The translations under genes were made by a program, and so were the position numbers. Source: Iris pallida (taxonomy: Eukaryota; Streptophyta; Magnoliopsida; Asparagales; Iridaceae). From it: a DNA stretch of 64,000 bases. The stretch lies in contig JANAVB010010791.1 in assembly GCA_029216955.1 (NCBI GenBank), positions 2,983,299 to 3,047,298 on the forward strand, given 5' to 3'. Numbering within the stretch: the stretch's first letter is position 1; the number at the start of each line of letters is the position of its first letter. The notes beneath the pieces are model-generated. The model made no database searches, was not told the origin of the DNA, and worked only from the letters and a program-made list of their open reading frames with translations. This document shows positions 48,045 through 60,364 of the stretch, piece after piece.

Positions 48045-48516
48045 CATCCCGATCTATCTGGATGCGTTCAATGTCCTCTTTGTACCATTGTCGAATATAT
48101 CTATCAGTTACATCCCACTCACTATTTTTTATAAATATATTTAGCGTTTCCTCGCTGTCAATAAGTTCAAATGTTGGCCACCCCAGTCGTTCAACCAAAC
48201 TCGCCTTATAAAGCCATGGGTCCTTCGAGATACTTGTTGAGCGCCTGTCACAAATGACTCGATTAGTGTGTTGCTTCAGTCGTTTCCTTTGCTTTAGAAT
48301 CAGTTTGAAGGTGACGAAAAAGTTATTATTTTCAGCCACCACCCAAATTTTTTTCGCTTTGACATATCTACTCGAAGTCCATTGCACCCTCATGGACTTG
48401 CCTTCCAGGAATTTCCAAGCAAATTTAAGCGCAGTGACGTCCCGTAATATTTGTAGTGACCGCAAACCTATACCTCCCTCATTTGTAGCTCGGCATAATT
48501 CCTCCCACGTGATTGT
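48045..48516 (-). pseudogene. LINE, middle segment (post-reverse-transcriptase region)
   Basis: The minus frame encodes ITWEELCRATNEGGIGLRSL, the conserved block after the reverse transcriptase of plant LINEs. It continues LKFAWKFLEGKSMRVQWTS and KDPWLYKASLVERLGW. It is open to the 3' insertion point. Its 5' end joins the segment at 62156 in frame (GMHT-ITWEEL) once the 48522-62150 insertion and one gtgtg are removed. Confidence 0.88.
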
Positions 48517-48642
48517 GTGTGTGAGACTCGTCTCACTGTATCGGTATTTATATACGGATACATATTTTTGTACTGTGTTTTGTATTTTCTTGATTTTTGG
48601 AACGCTTTAAATTTTTTTCAACTTATAGACTTTCTCCTTGAC

Positions 48643-48685
48643 CGGCATACCGCCAGTATACCAGTGTATACCGACGGCATACCTG
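48643..48685. repeat. Palindrome cluster of the same type as in the copia LTR
   Basis: Four half-sites (ggcataccg, cagtatacc, gtataccga, cggcatacc) are arranged as two palindromic pairs joined by agt. This is the pattern of the clusters at 3897-4364 in an unrelated element. Confidence 0.85.
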
Positions 48686-48870
48686 TCACCCCCATTTTTT
48701 GTTATACGTATTTTCAGTGTACGTATACGGATTTCTGACATTTGACAGGTGACCTGTGTTTTAACTTATCTTTCTTAGCCTTGCTATGGTTTAATCTTGT
48801 AATTGGTTTATTTTGGTTTGGTTCAACTTGGCATGAGTTGGTTTAGTTTGGTTTGAGATGAGAAGGGTTT

Positions 48871-48878
48871 TATATAAA
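48871..48878 (+). promoter_or_regulatory. TATA box of the solo LTR
   Basis: gggttttaTATAAAaacc, with a CT-run (tctctctctcctcc) about 15 bp on, has the layout of a plant LTR core promoter. Confidence 0.5.
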
Positions 48879-49274
48879 AACCAACTTCTCTCTCTCTCCT
48901 CCATTTTTCATTTACTTTTCATCATCTTCTTCTCCATTTACTCCTCCAAACCTAGACAAGTACATCTTGCCAAATCTTGAACGATATCATTTTTGTTTGT
49001 TATATTCTCTTCCTTTCATGATTCAAAGCCTCTTTAGAACTTGAAGTTTTTGGTTTTGATGGTTACATTTTTGCATATCTAAGTTTGTAACTTTTTTATT
49101 CTTCTTGGTTTTGATCTCTTAAAGTTTGATATTTTTGAAATTTAATGGTTCCATGTTGTAGGAAATTTCATTCTACCCAATTTTGGCTTGAATCACTTGA
49201 TTTCGATTTATTTTGAGAATGTTATGCCATTTTCTTGTTTATGGGTTCCCCACACCTTTTGGTGCTGTCAGGAC

Positions 49275-49795
49275 GATGAACAGTGCCGCACGCAGTATTT
49301 TCATTATCGCGCGCCCGAGCGCCGTATTTGCGCGCAACGTGCACCGTAGGCACTTTTGCCCTCGCGCACCTTACTACTTGCGCGCCGTGCGCCCGCCATT
49401 TTTCTGTCGCGCGTCGTGCTTGCGCACAACGTGCGCCGTGGGCACTTTCTCCCTCGCGCACATTGCAACTTGTGCGCCGCGCGCCTGCACATTTTTCTGC
49501 CGCACGCCCGCACATTTTTCTGCTGCGCGCCCGCGCGTCGTGCTTGTGCGCAACGTGCACCGTGGGCATTTTTTCCTGCGCTCAATGTGCAACTTGCGCG
49601 GCCGTGCGATTTTCTGACGTGCGCCCGCGTGCTGTGCTTGAGTGCAACGTGCGCCGTGGGCCTTTTTTGCCCGCGCGCAATGTACAACTTGCGCGGCCAC
49701 GCCCCCGCACGATTTTCTACCGCGCAACGTGCGCCGTGCTTGCGCACAACGTACACCGTGGGCAGTTTTGCTCGCGCAACTTGCGCGTAGGTCAC
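49275..49795. repeat. GC-rich, CpG-dense tandem repeats of about 95 bp
   Basis: The word caacgtgcgccgtgggca and variants recur near 49336, 49427, 49549, 49644 and 49742, with gcgcgc words in between. The block is far richer in GC than the DNA around it. Overlapping Cys/Ala/Arg-rich open frames on both strands are by-products. Confidence 0.85.
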
Positions 49796-50247
49796 TCCAA
49801 ATGACTGTTTTTGCCTCTTGAGATGTTTTGTAGCTAAAATCTTGAAAAAAATCAAAACATGAAAGTTGTAGATCTTTGTCTTGCCTTCAAGAACATTCTT
49901 GTTTCACTTTAATCAGAGTTTATATGCTATAATTTCAATCATAGTTTTGATCTTTTTGGCATATTTTCTGTACTTGACGTTTTTGAGGTTTCCTTTGATT
50001 GTAATAAATTCTTATCATGATTAGATGACTTTGTACAGTTAGAAAATGATTGTACACCCTTTCTACACCTAACACTAGCACAGATTCAATTTGTTTTATG
50101 CCGATTAGTTACTTTTACATATCTCTTCTCACATGTCAGGATATGTCTTTCCTTTCGAACATTTCTTATATGATATGATATGTGTTACCATGCTTTTTCG
50201 GATTTATTTTACTTTACAATCTATGCCATGTTTAGAATTTCTTTATA

Positions 50248-50480
50248 GTGACCCGTTGTGGTGCACTCATAATTTATGTCTTTTCTTTGCTTTGCATGAT
50301 AGTGACCCGTTGTGGTGCACTCTTGAACATGTCTTTCTTTGCTTTATATGATAGTGACCCGTTGTGGTGCACTTTGAACATGTCTTTCTTTGCTTTACAT
50401 GATAATGACCCGCCGTGGTGCACTCTAGAATATGTTCCTTCTTTGCTTACATGATAGTGGCCCGTCGAGGCGCACTATTG
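50248..50480. repeat. 52-bp tandem repeats
   Basis: agtgacccgttgtggtgcac starts units at about 50249, 50302, 50354, 50405 and 50456, followed by tttctttgctttacatgat. The last two copies are diverged. Confidence 0.88.
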
Positions 50481-50559
50481 ACAAGTACTCTTTACATGAC
50501 AAGTAAATCTAACATGACATGCTTAATCAAGATGCTATTACGATGGCTATCCTTCCTTT

Positions 50560-51030
50560 CACTACTAAAATCTGTCCAATCAGCGATGCCGGAGGACGTC
50601 GCTAAATAGGGCAAATACTTCGCTAAATACAATTGGCGACGTATCTAGTGACGTTTCGACGTAGTCGCGATTTACCTAGTCGCTAAACACCAGGACCTCG
50701 CAATACGTCGCTATTGCGATGACAATTAGCGACACAGTTGCGTCGCTAATTCAGCGACTACAAGCGACGTACAACGACTGCATTTGCCGACATCGGCTAG
50801 CGACGTTCCATACATCTATGCTGACCTGGCATGTCAGCAAATTGGCAACGTTCTGCGACGTTGATACGTCGCTATATTACCGACACATAGCGACGTTTTA
50901 GCGACGTCCTAGTTAGCGACGTTTAGTGACGATCAGCGACGTGGTGACACATATTTAGCGACGTTCCGATACTTAATTAGCGACGTGTATATTCGTCGCT
51001 AAATGTCGCTAAACGACGCTGAACGTCGCT
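50560..51030. repeat. CACTA left terminus and subterminal repeats
   Basis: After the 13-bp terminal repeat, the words gcgacgt, cgtcgcta and their complements occur a dozen or more times to about 51028, in both orientations. This is the binding array of the element's own DNA-binding protein. Confidence 0.85.
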
Positions 51031-51046
51031 AAATTTGGTAAAAAAT

Positions 51047-51195
51047 TTAAAAAATACAGCATTTGCAGCAGCACCTACAGCAGCATTTGCAGCAGTACCT
51101 ACAGCAGCACCTACAACAGCATTTTCCTGGGTTCGCCGACCCCTTCGGTGGAACACTCAACACCGGCTGATCAGGAGGAGCATCACGAACACAAA
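51047..51195 (-). repeat. 12-bp repeat encoding an Ala- or Cys-rich tail
   Basis: gcagcacctaca, gcagcatttgca and like units repeat at 51058-51121. On the minus strand one frame reads KCCCRCCCRYCC and another AAVGAAVGTAAN. The preceding DAPPDQP echoes DTPPDQS at the end of the next piece (51442), so it may be a further exon or a partial duplication. Confidence 0.5.
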
Positions 51196-51390
51196 GTATC
51201 AAACAATATGAAACACATATGAAACACAATCACGAACACATATGAAACACAATCACGAACACAATCACGAAAACGTATGAAACACAATCACATCACTCAA
51301 CACAGATAATTTCAACAACAGTGTCAAACAATATGAAACACAATAACAATGTATGTAGAAACACATAAAGACCCAACAATGGGCCATCAC

Positions 51391-51439
<49 letters not shown>

Positions 51440-51441
51440 GA

Positions 51442-53588
<2,147 letters not shown>

Positions 53589-53639
53589 GCTGATAATAAC
53601 ATATGATTAAAAATATAAATAAATACAATGACAGTTTAG

Positions 53640-53883
53640 AAATATCTGCATACATTGGAGTTTATATTTAAGTTTACAAAAATCTGGATACTAATAGAAA
53701 TGATCACAGTTCATAATTTAAGATTACAGAAATATGAATACATTAAAATCACAGTTTTTCAATCATCCTCTGAAAATTCATCTTCTTCATTTGCCTCCTC
53801 CTCCTCCTCCTCTTCCTCTTCCTCTTCCTCCTCATTTTCACTAGCATCTCCTTCGTCTTCCCCTTCGGATACTTGTACCTCTT
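53640..53883. other. Spacer between the two CACTA genes
   Basis: It holds a (TCC)n-rich stretch at about 53795-53835, which in minus orientation encodes a Glu-run. It could be the acidic C-terminal tail of the transposase gene, as the preceding frame is close by; this is not settled. Confidence 0.4.
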
Positions 53884-56800
53884 TTACACAAGTAGATATG
53901 AAATGGGGAACTTCTGCTGAGTTGACATCACTGTATTTGGTACAAGAGGCAGCTCGTCCTCCTGATAAGCCACTTCGTCGACGTCGTAGGTATTTCTGGC
54001 TTTAGTCTTGCATATTGCCCACCAGTCGTACCTTATTGTTCCCCGTCTAGGATATGTTGTAAAAGATACGAGTTGAGCTTGACTTGTTAGGATAAATGGT
54101 TCGTATCCTTGGTATCGACGACGGTAGTTAATATCCACAAGACCATGCTTGTCAATTTTCCATCCTTGATCTTGTATTGGATCGAACCAATCAACTTTGA
54201 ACAACACGATCTTGGCAGGCTTTGTGCCATAGTTGTACGTCAATTCTATAATCTACCGTAAGACGCCATAGAAATCATTACCTGGAGTGACATCTTTGTA
54301 GTTTGTAGATTTGATACACAAGCAACTGTTTTTTATGGAATCAAGATCCAGGAAGCTATCTCTGATGGGAGAATTTGTTGACTTGAACTTAAACCCATTC
54401 ACGTAATAACTTGGCCGTATTTTGACGGCATAAATTGGTCCCTTGGCAAGAGTTCAATAGATTCATTCTCAAGGGTGACGTCCGGACGATCGACCTAAAC
54501 ACGAGAAGATACAAAATTAAGTTCAATGTTAAGTTATTTTTTGTGCAAATACAAATGGAGGAAGATTCTAACTAGCTTCTTACGCACATATGCATTCAAC
54601 CAAAACGAGAAATAAAGTCTCATTTCTTCTTCTACTCCTTCATCTGCAATGTATGGTCTACTTGACCTCACCTCATCATTAAATTTGCTAAAAACTAATA
54701 AATATTGGGATACACTCGTTAAATTATAATAACGTAATCAACAAATAGATGACGTGAACGTTGAAGATTTTTACTTACCACTCTAGCTTTTCCACTTTAT
54801 CCTCCTCGCAGTTGAGTAATATATATAACTGGGCAGCCCTTAGTTCCTCATCATTCAAATATCTCTTTTTCAGTTTTCCAGAAGGATTTCCAAGAGCATT
54901 GAAGACTTTCAATAATGCACCATTATATTCTATATCTCCATCGTCGTTCCTCGGAGCTCTTGTTCTATTTGTAGCAATATGAGGCTTGAAACACATTAAA
55001 CAAAAGTTTGTAATCTCCTCAAGGACATAGGCTTCGCAAATAGAACCCTCGACCCGTGCCTTATTTTTACCTTCCTCTTCAGGTGGTTTAGATGGCGCTC
55101 GAACGGGTACATCCACCGATAACCGACGGGCCCACCAACACGTGCCTCATAGGAAAGATGAATTGGCAAATGCTCCATAGAGTCGAAGAATCCAGGAGGG
55201 AACACCCTCTCAAGCTTGCACAATATTACTGCAATGTCCTTTCCTGCTTTTCAAGCCGATCGACGAGCAACTTAGTAGAACAAAGATCTCTGAAGAATAT
55301 GCTAAGCTCTGTCAGTGGATCCCAATCGACCTGGGGTAAGAATTCCTGAAATGTAATCGGGATTAACCTCTCCATAAAAACGTGACAGTCGTGGCCCTTC
55401 ATACCCTGTAGTTTGTTCTCATTCGGGTCGACACATCTTCTCAAATTTGATACGTACCCGTCTGGAAATTTTAGGCCCTGGATCCACCTACAAAGTTTAC
55501 CTTTGTCCTCCTTGTCCAGTAAAAAAATGGCCTTGGGCTGCTTATACTCCTCACTGCCTTCCTTTATCAAATGCAACTCTGGACGTCTGCATATTTCTTC
55601 TAAGTCCAACCTGGCCTTGGGATTGTCTTTCGTCTTCCCCTTTACGTCTATCACAGTATCTATTATATTGTCAAATACATTCTTCTCGATATGCATGACA
55701 TCCAGGTTATGTCAGAGCAGATGGTCACTCCAATATGGCACGTCCCAGAATATACTCCTCTTCGTCCAGTTGTGAGTGCGGCCAAATCCATCACACTTGT
55801 ACCCTGCTGCAGGCTCTTCAATAGTACTTGACAATTCTTTAACTTCCTCCCATATCGTGTCCCCGGACTACCGTGGCGGTGGAATGGACTTCTCTACCAC
55901 GCCAGCACGAAAAGCATTCCTGTTCCTCCGGTAGGATGATCCTTTGGCAGGAACTGTCGATGACAATCGAAGAAGCACGATTTTCCTCTATGTTTCAAAT
56001 GGAAAGCCTTAGTACGATCCATCCAATACGGACATGCGAGACGACCATGGGTGCTCCAACCCGATAACATTCGATAGGCCAGGAAATTATTGATGGTCCA
56101 CATTAGTGCGGCCCTCATCTGAAAGTTCTGCTTTATGAAAATATCATATGTGGTTGCACCTACTTCCCACAACTGATTCAGCTCATCTACCAAGGGCTGT
56201 AAGTACACATCGATGTTCCTCTTCGGGTTCTTCGGACTTGGAATAATAACAGTTAGAAACATATAAAGAGTCTTCATACACATCCAAGGCGGCAAGTTGT
56301 ACGGAGTAACAATCACAGGCCAACAAGAATATTATGAGCCCGAAAGTCCAAATGGGGTAAAATCGTCGGAGGAAAGCCCCAATCTGACATTACGCGGCTC
56401 CGAAGCAAAATCGAGATACACTCGATCAAAGTTCTTCCATGCTTCCCCGTCGCATGGATGATCCAGTACTCTATCTATTTGTTCCCACTTGTGCCAACTC
56501 ATATTATCAGCTGTCTCCTTTGCTATAAACAACCTCTGCAACCGCAGTGTCAAAGGCAAATAGTGCATCGAATCTGTTGGCTAGCGTACACCAGAAGCCC
56601 TTGTTGTACTAGTCGACTTGAAGCGATCGGCACCATAAAATCTACAGGCGTCTTCATCCTTGTCGTCCTTATAGTACAACATGCATCCGTTGCGACATGC
56701 ATAATTTTTTTATACCCCATCCAGAGCGATCTCACCATTCTCTTGGATCGGAAGAAGTCTTTAGGTAACTTGCCACCCTCCGAAAATATATCTTTAATTA

Positions 56801-57403
56801 ACTCCAGGATTCGGTTGTAGCATTCTTGAGACATGTAGAAATCTAATTTTATGCTCAACAATCTTGTAATCACCTCCAACAGAGAATGGTCATCACAACC
56901 AGGATATAAAGGAGTCCTTGCATTCTCCAGCAACTCCATGAACTTGCAGCATCGGCATTTGGTGCCTCCTTAGCTGTATATTGATTGTTCGGATCGAAAC
57001 TAGGCCCCGCAGCATCGAAAACCATGTTCGTCCACCCTTGGTCGTAATCAGCATGCTCGTGGACATCGACATAAGGCTCCACATAAGGCTCCCGCTCGGA
57101 TGCTAAAGGCACAAGTTCTCCGTGTACGGTCCACTGATAATAATTTGGCATGAAATCCCTCGAATACAAATGATATGTCACATCCACTTCCGAATGATAT
57201 TTCAAGTTACGACATCTCATACATGGACACTTAATTTTTGTACGGTCCATGTACTGAGGGAACGCCTTGGCAAACTGCAGGAACTGTTGCACACCCTGTA
57301 TAAATTTATCCCGCACACCGCACATGTCCTCAGGATGACGATTGTACATCCACAAATGGTTCTGCAGATAGTAATTCATATCTATTTTAAGATAATTCTG
57401 CAA
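53884..57403 (-). pseudogene. CACTA transposase, TNP2 type (Transposase_21)
   Basis: TNP2 proteins cut and move CACTA elements. Minus-strand blocks in order: a Transpos_assoc zinc domain at about 57300-57100 (KIKCPCMRCRNLKYH, then YSRDFMPNYYQW); the Transposase_21 core at 56939-55700 (GYKKIMHV, ADNMSWHK, DGEAWKNFDRVYLDFA, VRLGLSSDDFTPFG, YNLPPWMCMK, FQMRAALMWTINNF); DUF4218 at 55696-54996 (MHIEKNVFDN, GHDCHVFMERL, GGPVGYRWMYPFE); an intron from a GTAAGT donor at 54773; and DUF4216 at about 54420-53884 (KIVLFKVDWFD, PFILTSQAQ). Nonsense codons at 56332-56334, 55868-55870 and 55712-55714 and frame changes near 56560, 55930, 55240 and 55080 disable it. Confidence 0.8.
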
Positions 57404-57490
57404 AGATTGACACAGATAGTAATTTATCAGGATGACGATTGTACATCCACAAACGGTTCTGCAGATAGTAATTCATATCCATTTTAAGAA
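57331..57490. repeat. 97-bp tandem duplication in the 5' part of the transposase gene
   Basis: caggatgacgattgtacatc starts at 57331 and again at 57428 and is followed by the same gttctgcagatagtaattca. The second copy stops at the foldback repeat (57493). The coding frame MNYYLQNHLWMYN is thus duplicated upstream. Confidence 0.85.
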
Positions 57491-57492
57491 AA

Positions 57493-57823
57493 TTACTGCA
57501 GAAAGTGAAGACCGACATGAACTGACGTACGAAAATGAGGGGCTCAAAGCTGGAACAAGTAAAGTTGTGCTTTGGAAAAAAACTCTTGTAAACTCTTTAT
57601 TCACAAAACAAGCTATAATTAAAGAATACAAAACAAGTATCAAGTTCGTAACTCAAGTATAGAGCTTACAAGAGTTATAAACTCGATACTTGTTCTGTAT
57701 TCATTATATCTTGCTTTCTGAACAAAGAGCTTAAGAGTAGAACATCCAAAACACAACTTGTTACAGCTTTGATCCCCTCTTTTTCGTGCGTCAGTTCATG
57801 TCGGTCTGCACTTTCTGCAGTAA
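57493..57823. repeat. 331-bp foldback (near-complete inverted repeat)
   Basis: TTACTGCAGAAAGTG at 57493 pairs with CACTTTCTGCAGTAA at 57809-57823. The arms continue inward (gaccgacatgaactgacg pairing with cgtcagttcatgtcggtc) to a centre near 57658, around acaagagttataaactc. No coding content. It looks like a miniature inverted-repeat element that inserted into the CACTA; no target duplication was made out. Confidence 0.82.
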
Positions 57824-57876
57824 TGACCACAAGTTTTATGTTCTTCAGCGATATATTTCACATGCTTAATTGCCAA

Positions 57877-58719
57877 GTGTGGGGACGGATGGCTCAGAAC
57901 ACGACCCAAAATTCATTCTAGCATACATTAGTGTGAATCATCTATGTTCTGTACATATGGTGTAGTATATGTTCTTATCGAATCTAGTATCTGAAGGATG
58001 TAACAGAATCAATAAGATGAACCCACAAAATGTAATACTAAGACATTATCTACGACTAAAAGATGTAGTGATAGGTTGTCATATCATCATTGCCGAGGGA
58101 TGGGGGTCGGAGGACAGTCAACTTTATCTATGGCTACATAGTTTCCGCCTTGCCAGTTGAATGGCTGCAGGGACTATGTCCTGATCACGATGTCGTACCG
58201 TAGATTAATGCAAATTCCTTATAGCAAATGTCGTACATAGATTTTTGCCTCGCCAGTCGAATGGAAAATAAAAAGGTTATATTCGATTTTTTGACAAGTG
58301 TGAGAACGGATGGCTCAGAATACAACCCAAAATTTATTCTAGCATACATTAGTGTGAATCATCTATGTTCTGTACATATGGTGTAGTATTTGTTCTTATC
58401 GAATCTAGTATCTGAAGGATGTAACAGAATTAATAAGATGAACCCACAAAATGTAATACTAAGACATTATCTACTACTAAAAGATGTAGTGATAGGTTGT
58501 CGTATCATCATTGCCGAGGGATGGGGGTCGGAGGACAGTCAACTTTATCTACGGCTACATAGTTTCTGCCTCGCCAGTCGAATGGCTGCAGGAACTATAT
58601 CATGATCACGATGTCGTACTGTAGATTAATACAAATTCCTTATAGCAAATATCGTACATAGATTTCTGCCTCACCAGTCGAATGGCTGCAGGGACAGTGT
58701 CTGGCTGGTACATGTAATT
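57877..58719. repeat. 421-bp tandem duplication inside the CACTA
   Basis: The segment around gcatacattagtgtgaatca (57921) repeats at 58342, a 421-bp step, with few differences over the unit. A third fragment (ctgcctcaccagtcgaatgg) starts near 58667. The two 63- to 71-codon open frames in it are not supported as genes. Confidence 0.88.
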
Positions 58720-59759
58720 CAAAATCAGATTAATGGGACAGTTACTTCCAAACCCATACACACCCCTCATATTAGAAACATGTAATTCAAAATCAGACCC
58801 CAATGGAGATGGCCTACTGTCCTCACACAGCTTATGACACACTCAAACTCACTGGACTGAATAATTTTATTGGTTTGTCGACTGAACAATATGTTAGTAT
58901 AGGATTTCTATGACTGATACATATATAAATACACTATGGCTTAATGTTACCACCAGACCACCGACTTTTGGTGATATACGCAGACTTAACAGCATAACTT
59001 CCAGGGGATGTCTATCCATCTTCTTGTTTTCTTCTGATAGTTTAAACTGATCCATAATACTTGAACCGAAAATTGGGATCTCATTCTCATAAGTACTAGA
59101 GTGATGGTCATCATCTCTTTCTGGGTTCTGTTGCAGTTATGAAAATCAATTTGACCACTCCCTTGGTGTGGCTCTGAATTAATCTTCAATCAATTATATA
59201 ACAAGTCCATTTCCAACTTCCAAGGTTCTGACATTTGAATATTATCATTCCAATATTATTTACTCACTCTTTCATTCGTTTACGTATAAAAATCGAAACG
59301 TTTGACATCTAAAAATTTTTCTCTTTAGGAGACTAGCTAGTTTATTAGCTCTTACAGTTCCATTCTTGCTACTCTTAAGTCTCTCGCAGATAAAGACGAT
59401 ACTATACTCTAGCAAGAATAGTAAGTATCAAGAGATCAATACTGCTGATTTGAGTGACCACCCAAATTAAAACCTACTCATTTGTTAAACTTAAAATTTA
59501 TTAGCAGTTCTTTTATTGCTATTGTACATTCCCAAGAAAACAATTTGTATGTGCTATTGTCACTGAATTTATAAAGGATGAAGGATAGAAAGGTAAATCA
59601 TCAGAGATCAATTATTCCTCACCAAAATTAGGCTCAACAGACCATATTTCGATACTGTGTGCCTAAGAAAGCACAAAGGATAGCAGAGAACAAATTTTAA
59701 TTCCCAGGGATAGTTTTTTTCGATACTGAAAAATAAAATTTGGAAGTAAAAAGAGCTAC
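58720..59759. other. CACTA 5' region, no gene recognised
   Basis: A short repeat, acatgtaattcaaaatcag, occurs near 58711 and 58779. The rest is AT-rich with no conserved frame. In minus orientation it is upstream of the transposase gene and should hold its promoter; no clear TATA box was chosen. Confidence 0.45.
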
Positions 59760-60057
59760 CGGAGGAGGGGGGCTACCTGAGGAGGGTGCGAGGAGGAGGA
59801 GAGAGGGGAGGGGGCTACCCAAAATAGTTCCAAAGCAGTGCCCTAGAGAGAGAGAGAGGGAGAGAGAGAGGGGGGGAGGGGGGGCTACCTGAGGAGAAGG
59901 CTGGATGAGGGTGCGAGGAGGAGGAGGCCGGAGGAGGGTGCGAGCGCTGGAGGAGGGTGCGAGCGCCGGAGGAGGGAGAGCGCAAAATTTTGGGGGGGAA
60001 AAATTTCGGCCGGTCGAATAATAGAAAAGAAACCCTCCTGCACCCTATATGAAACAT
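59760..60057. repeat. GC-rich gaggagggtgcgag repeats near the CACTA right end
   Basis: ggaggagggtgcgagcgccg and variants repeat at 59930-59980 and 59765-59800, with a purine-rich (GA)n tract between. The first untranslated exon of CACTA elements is often GC-rich like this. Confidence 0.6.
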
Positions 60058-60361
60058 TTAGCGACGTCCGCATGCGACGTCCGCATGCGACGTCGCTAAA
60101 CATTATTGATTATTAATATACGGTGACGTACTATAATGGACGTCGCTATACGTCGCTATATTAAAATAATTAGCAACGTGTAGCGACGAAATTGCGACAC
60201 AGATTCCTATTTAATAAACTAATATCGCTATTTGTCGCTAGTAGTCGCCACCAGCGACGAATAGCAACGTCACATGTCCACGTCGCTAAATTCCCAAAAA
60301 TTAGCGACGTCCTCTCATAGAGTCGCTAAATTCGTCGTAATTTTGCCATATTTTGGTAGTA
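60058..60361. repeat. CACTA right terminus and subterminal repeats
   Basis: tagcgacgtc, cgtcgcta and variants fill 60059-60330, mirroring the left end. The terminus is ATTTTGGTAGTA, imperfect relative to the left CACTACTAAAAT. Confidence 0.85.
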
Positions 60362-60364
60362 TTT

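Larger units (their letters stand above)
48522..50559 (+). repeat. Solo LTR, left part
   Basis: It starts with an inverted repeat (gtgagac...gtctcac at 48521-48536). Then come a palindrome cluster (48643-48685), TGTCACCCCC at 48686, a TATA box (48871) followed by a CT-run, GC-rich repeats (49275-49795) and 52-bp repeats (50248-50480). No protein-coding evidence. It stops at the CACTA insertion, where ttt at 50557-50559 is the duplication. Confidence 0.8.

Noticed and set aside
49213..49855. Overlapping Cys/Ala/Arg-rich open frames on both strands
   Set aside because: All arise from the GC-rich 95-bp repeat; stop codons are scarce for compositional reasons.
57969..58605. Two similar open frames of 63 and 71 codons
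   Set aside because: They are copies from the 421-bp duplication, without motifs or splice context.
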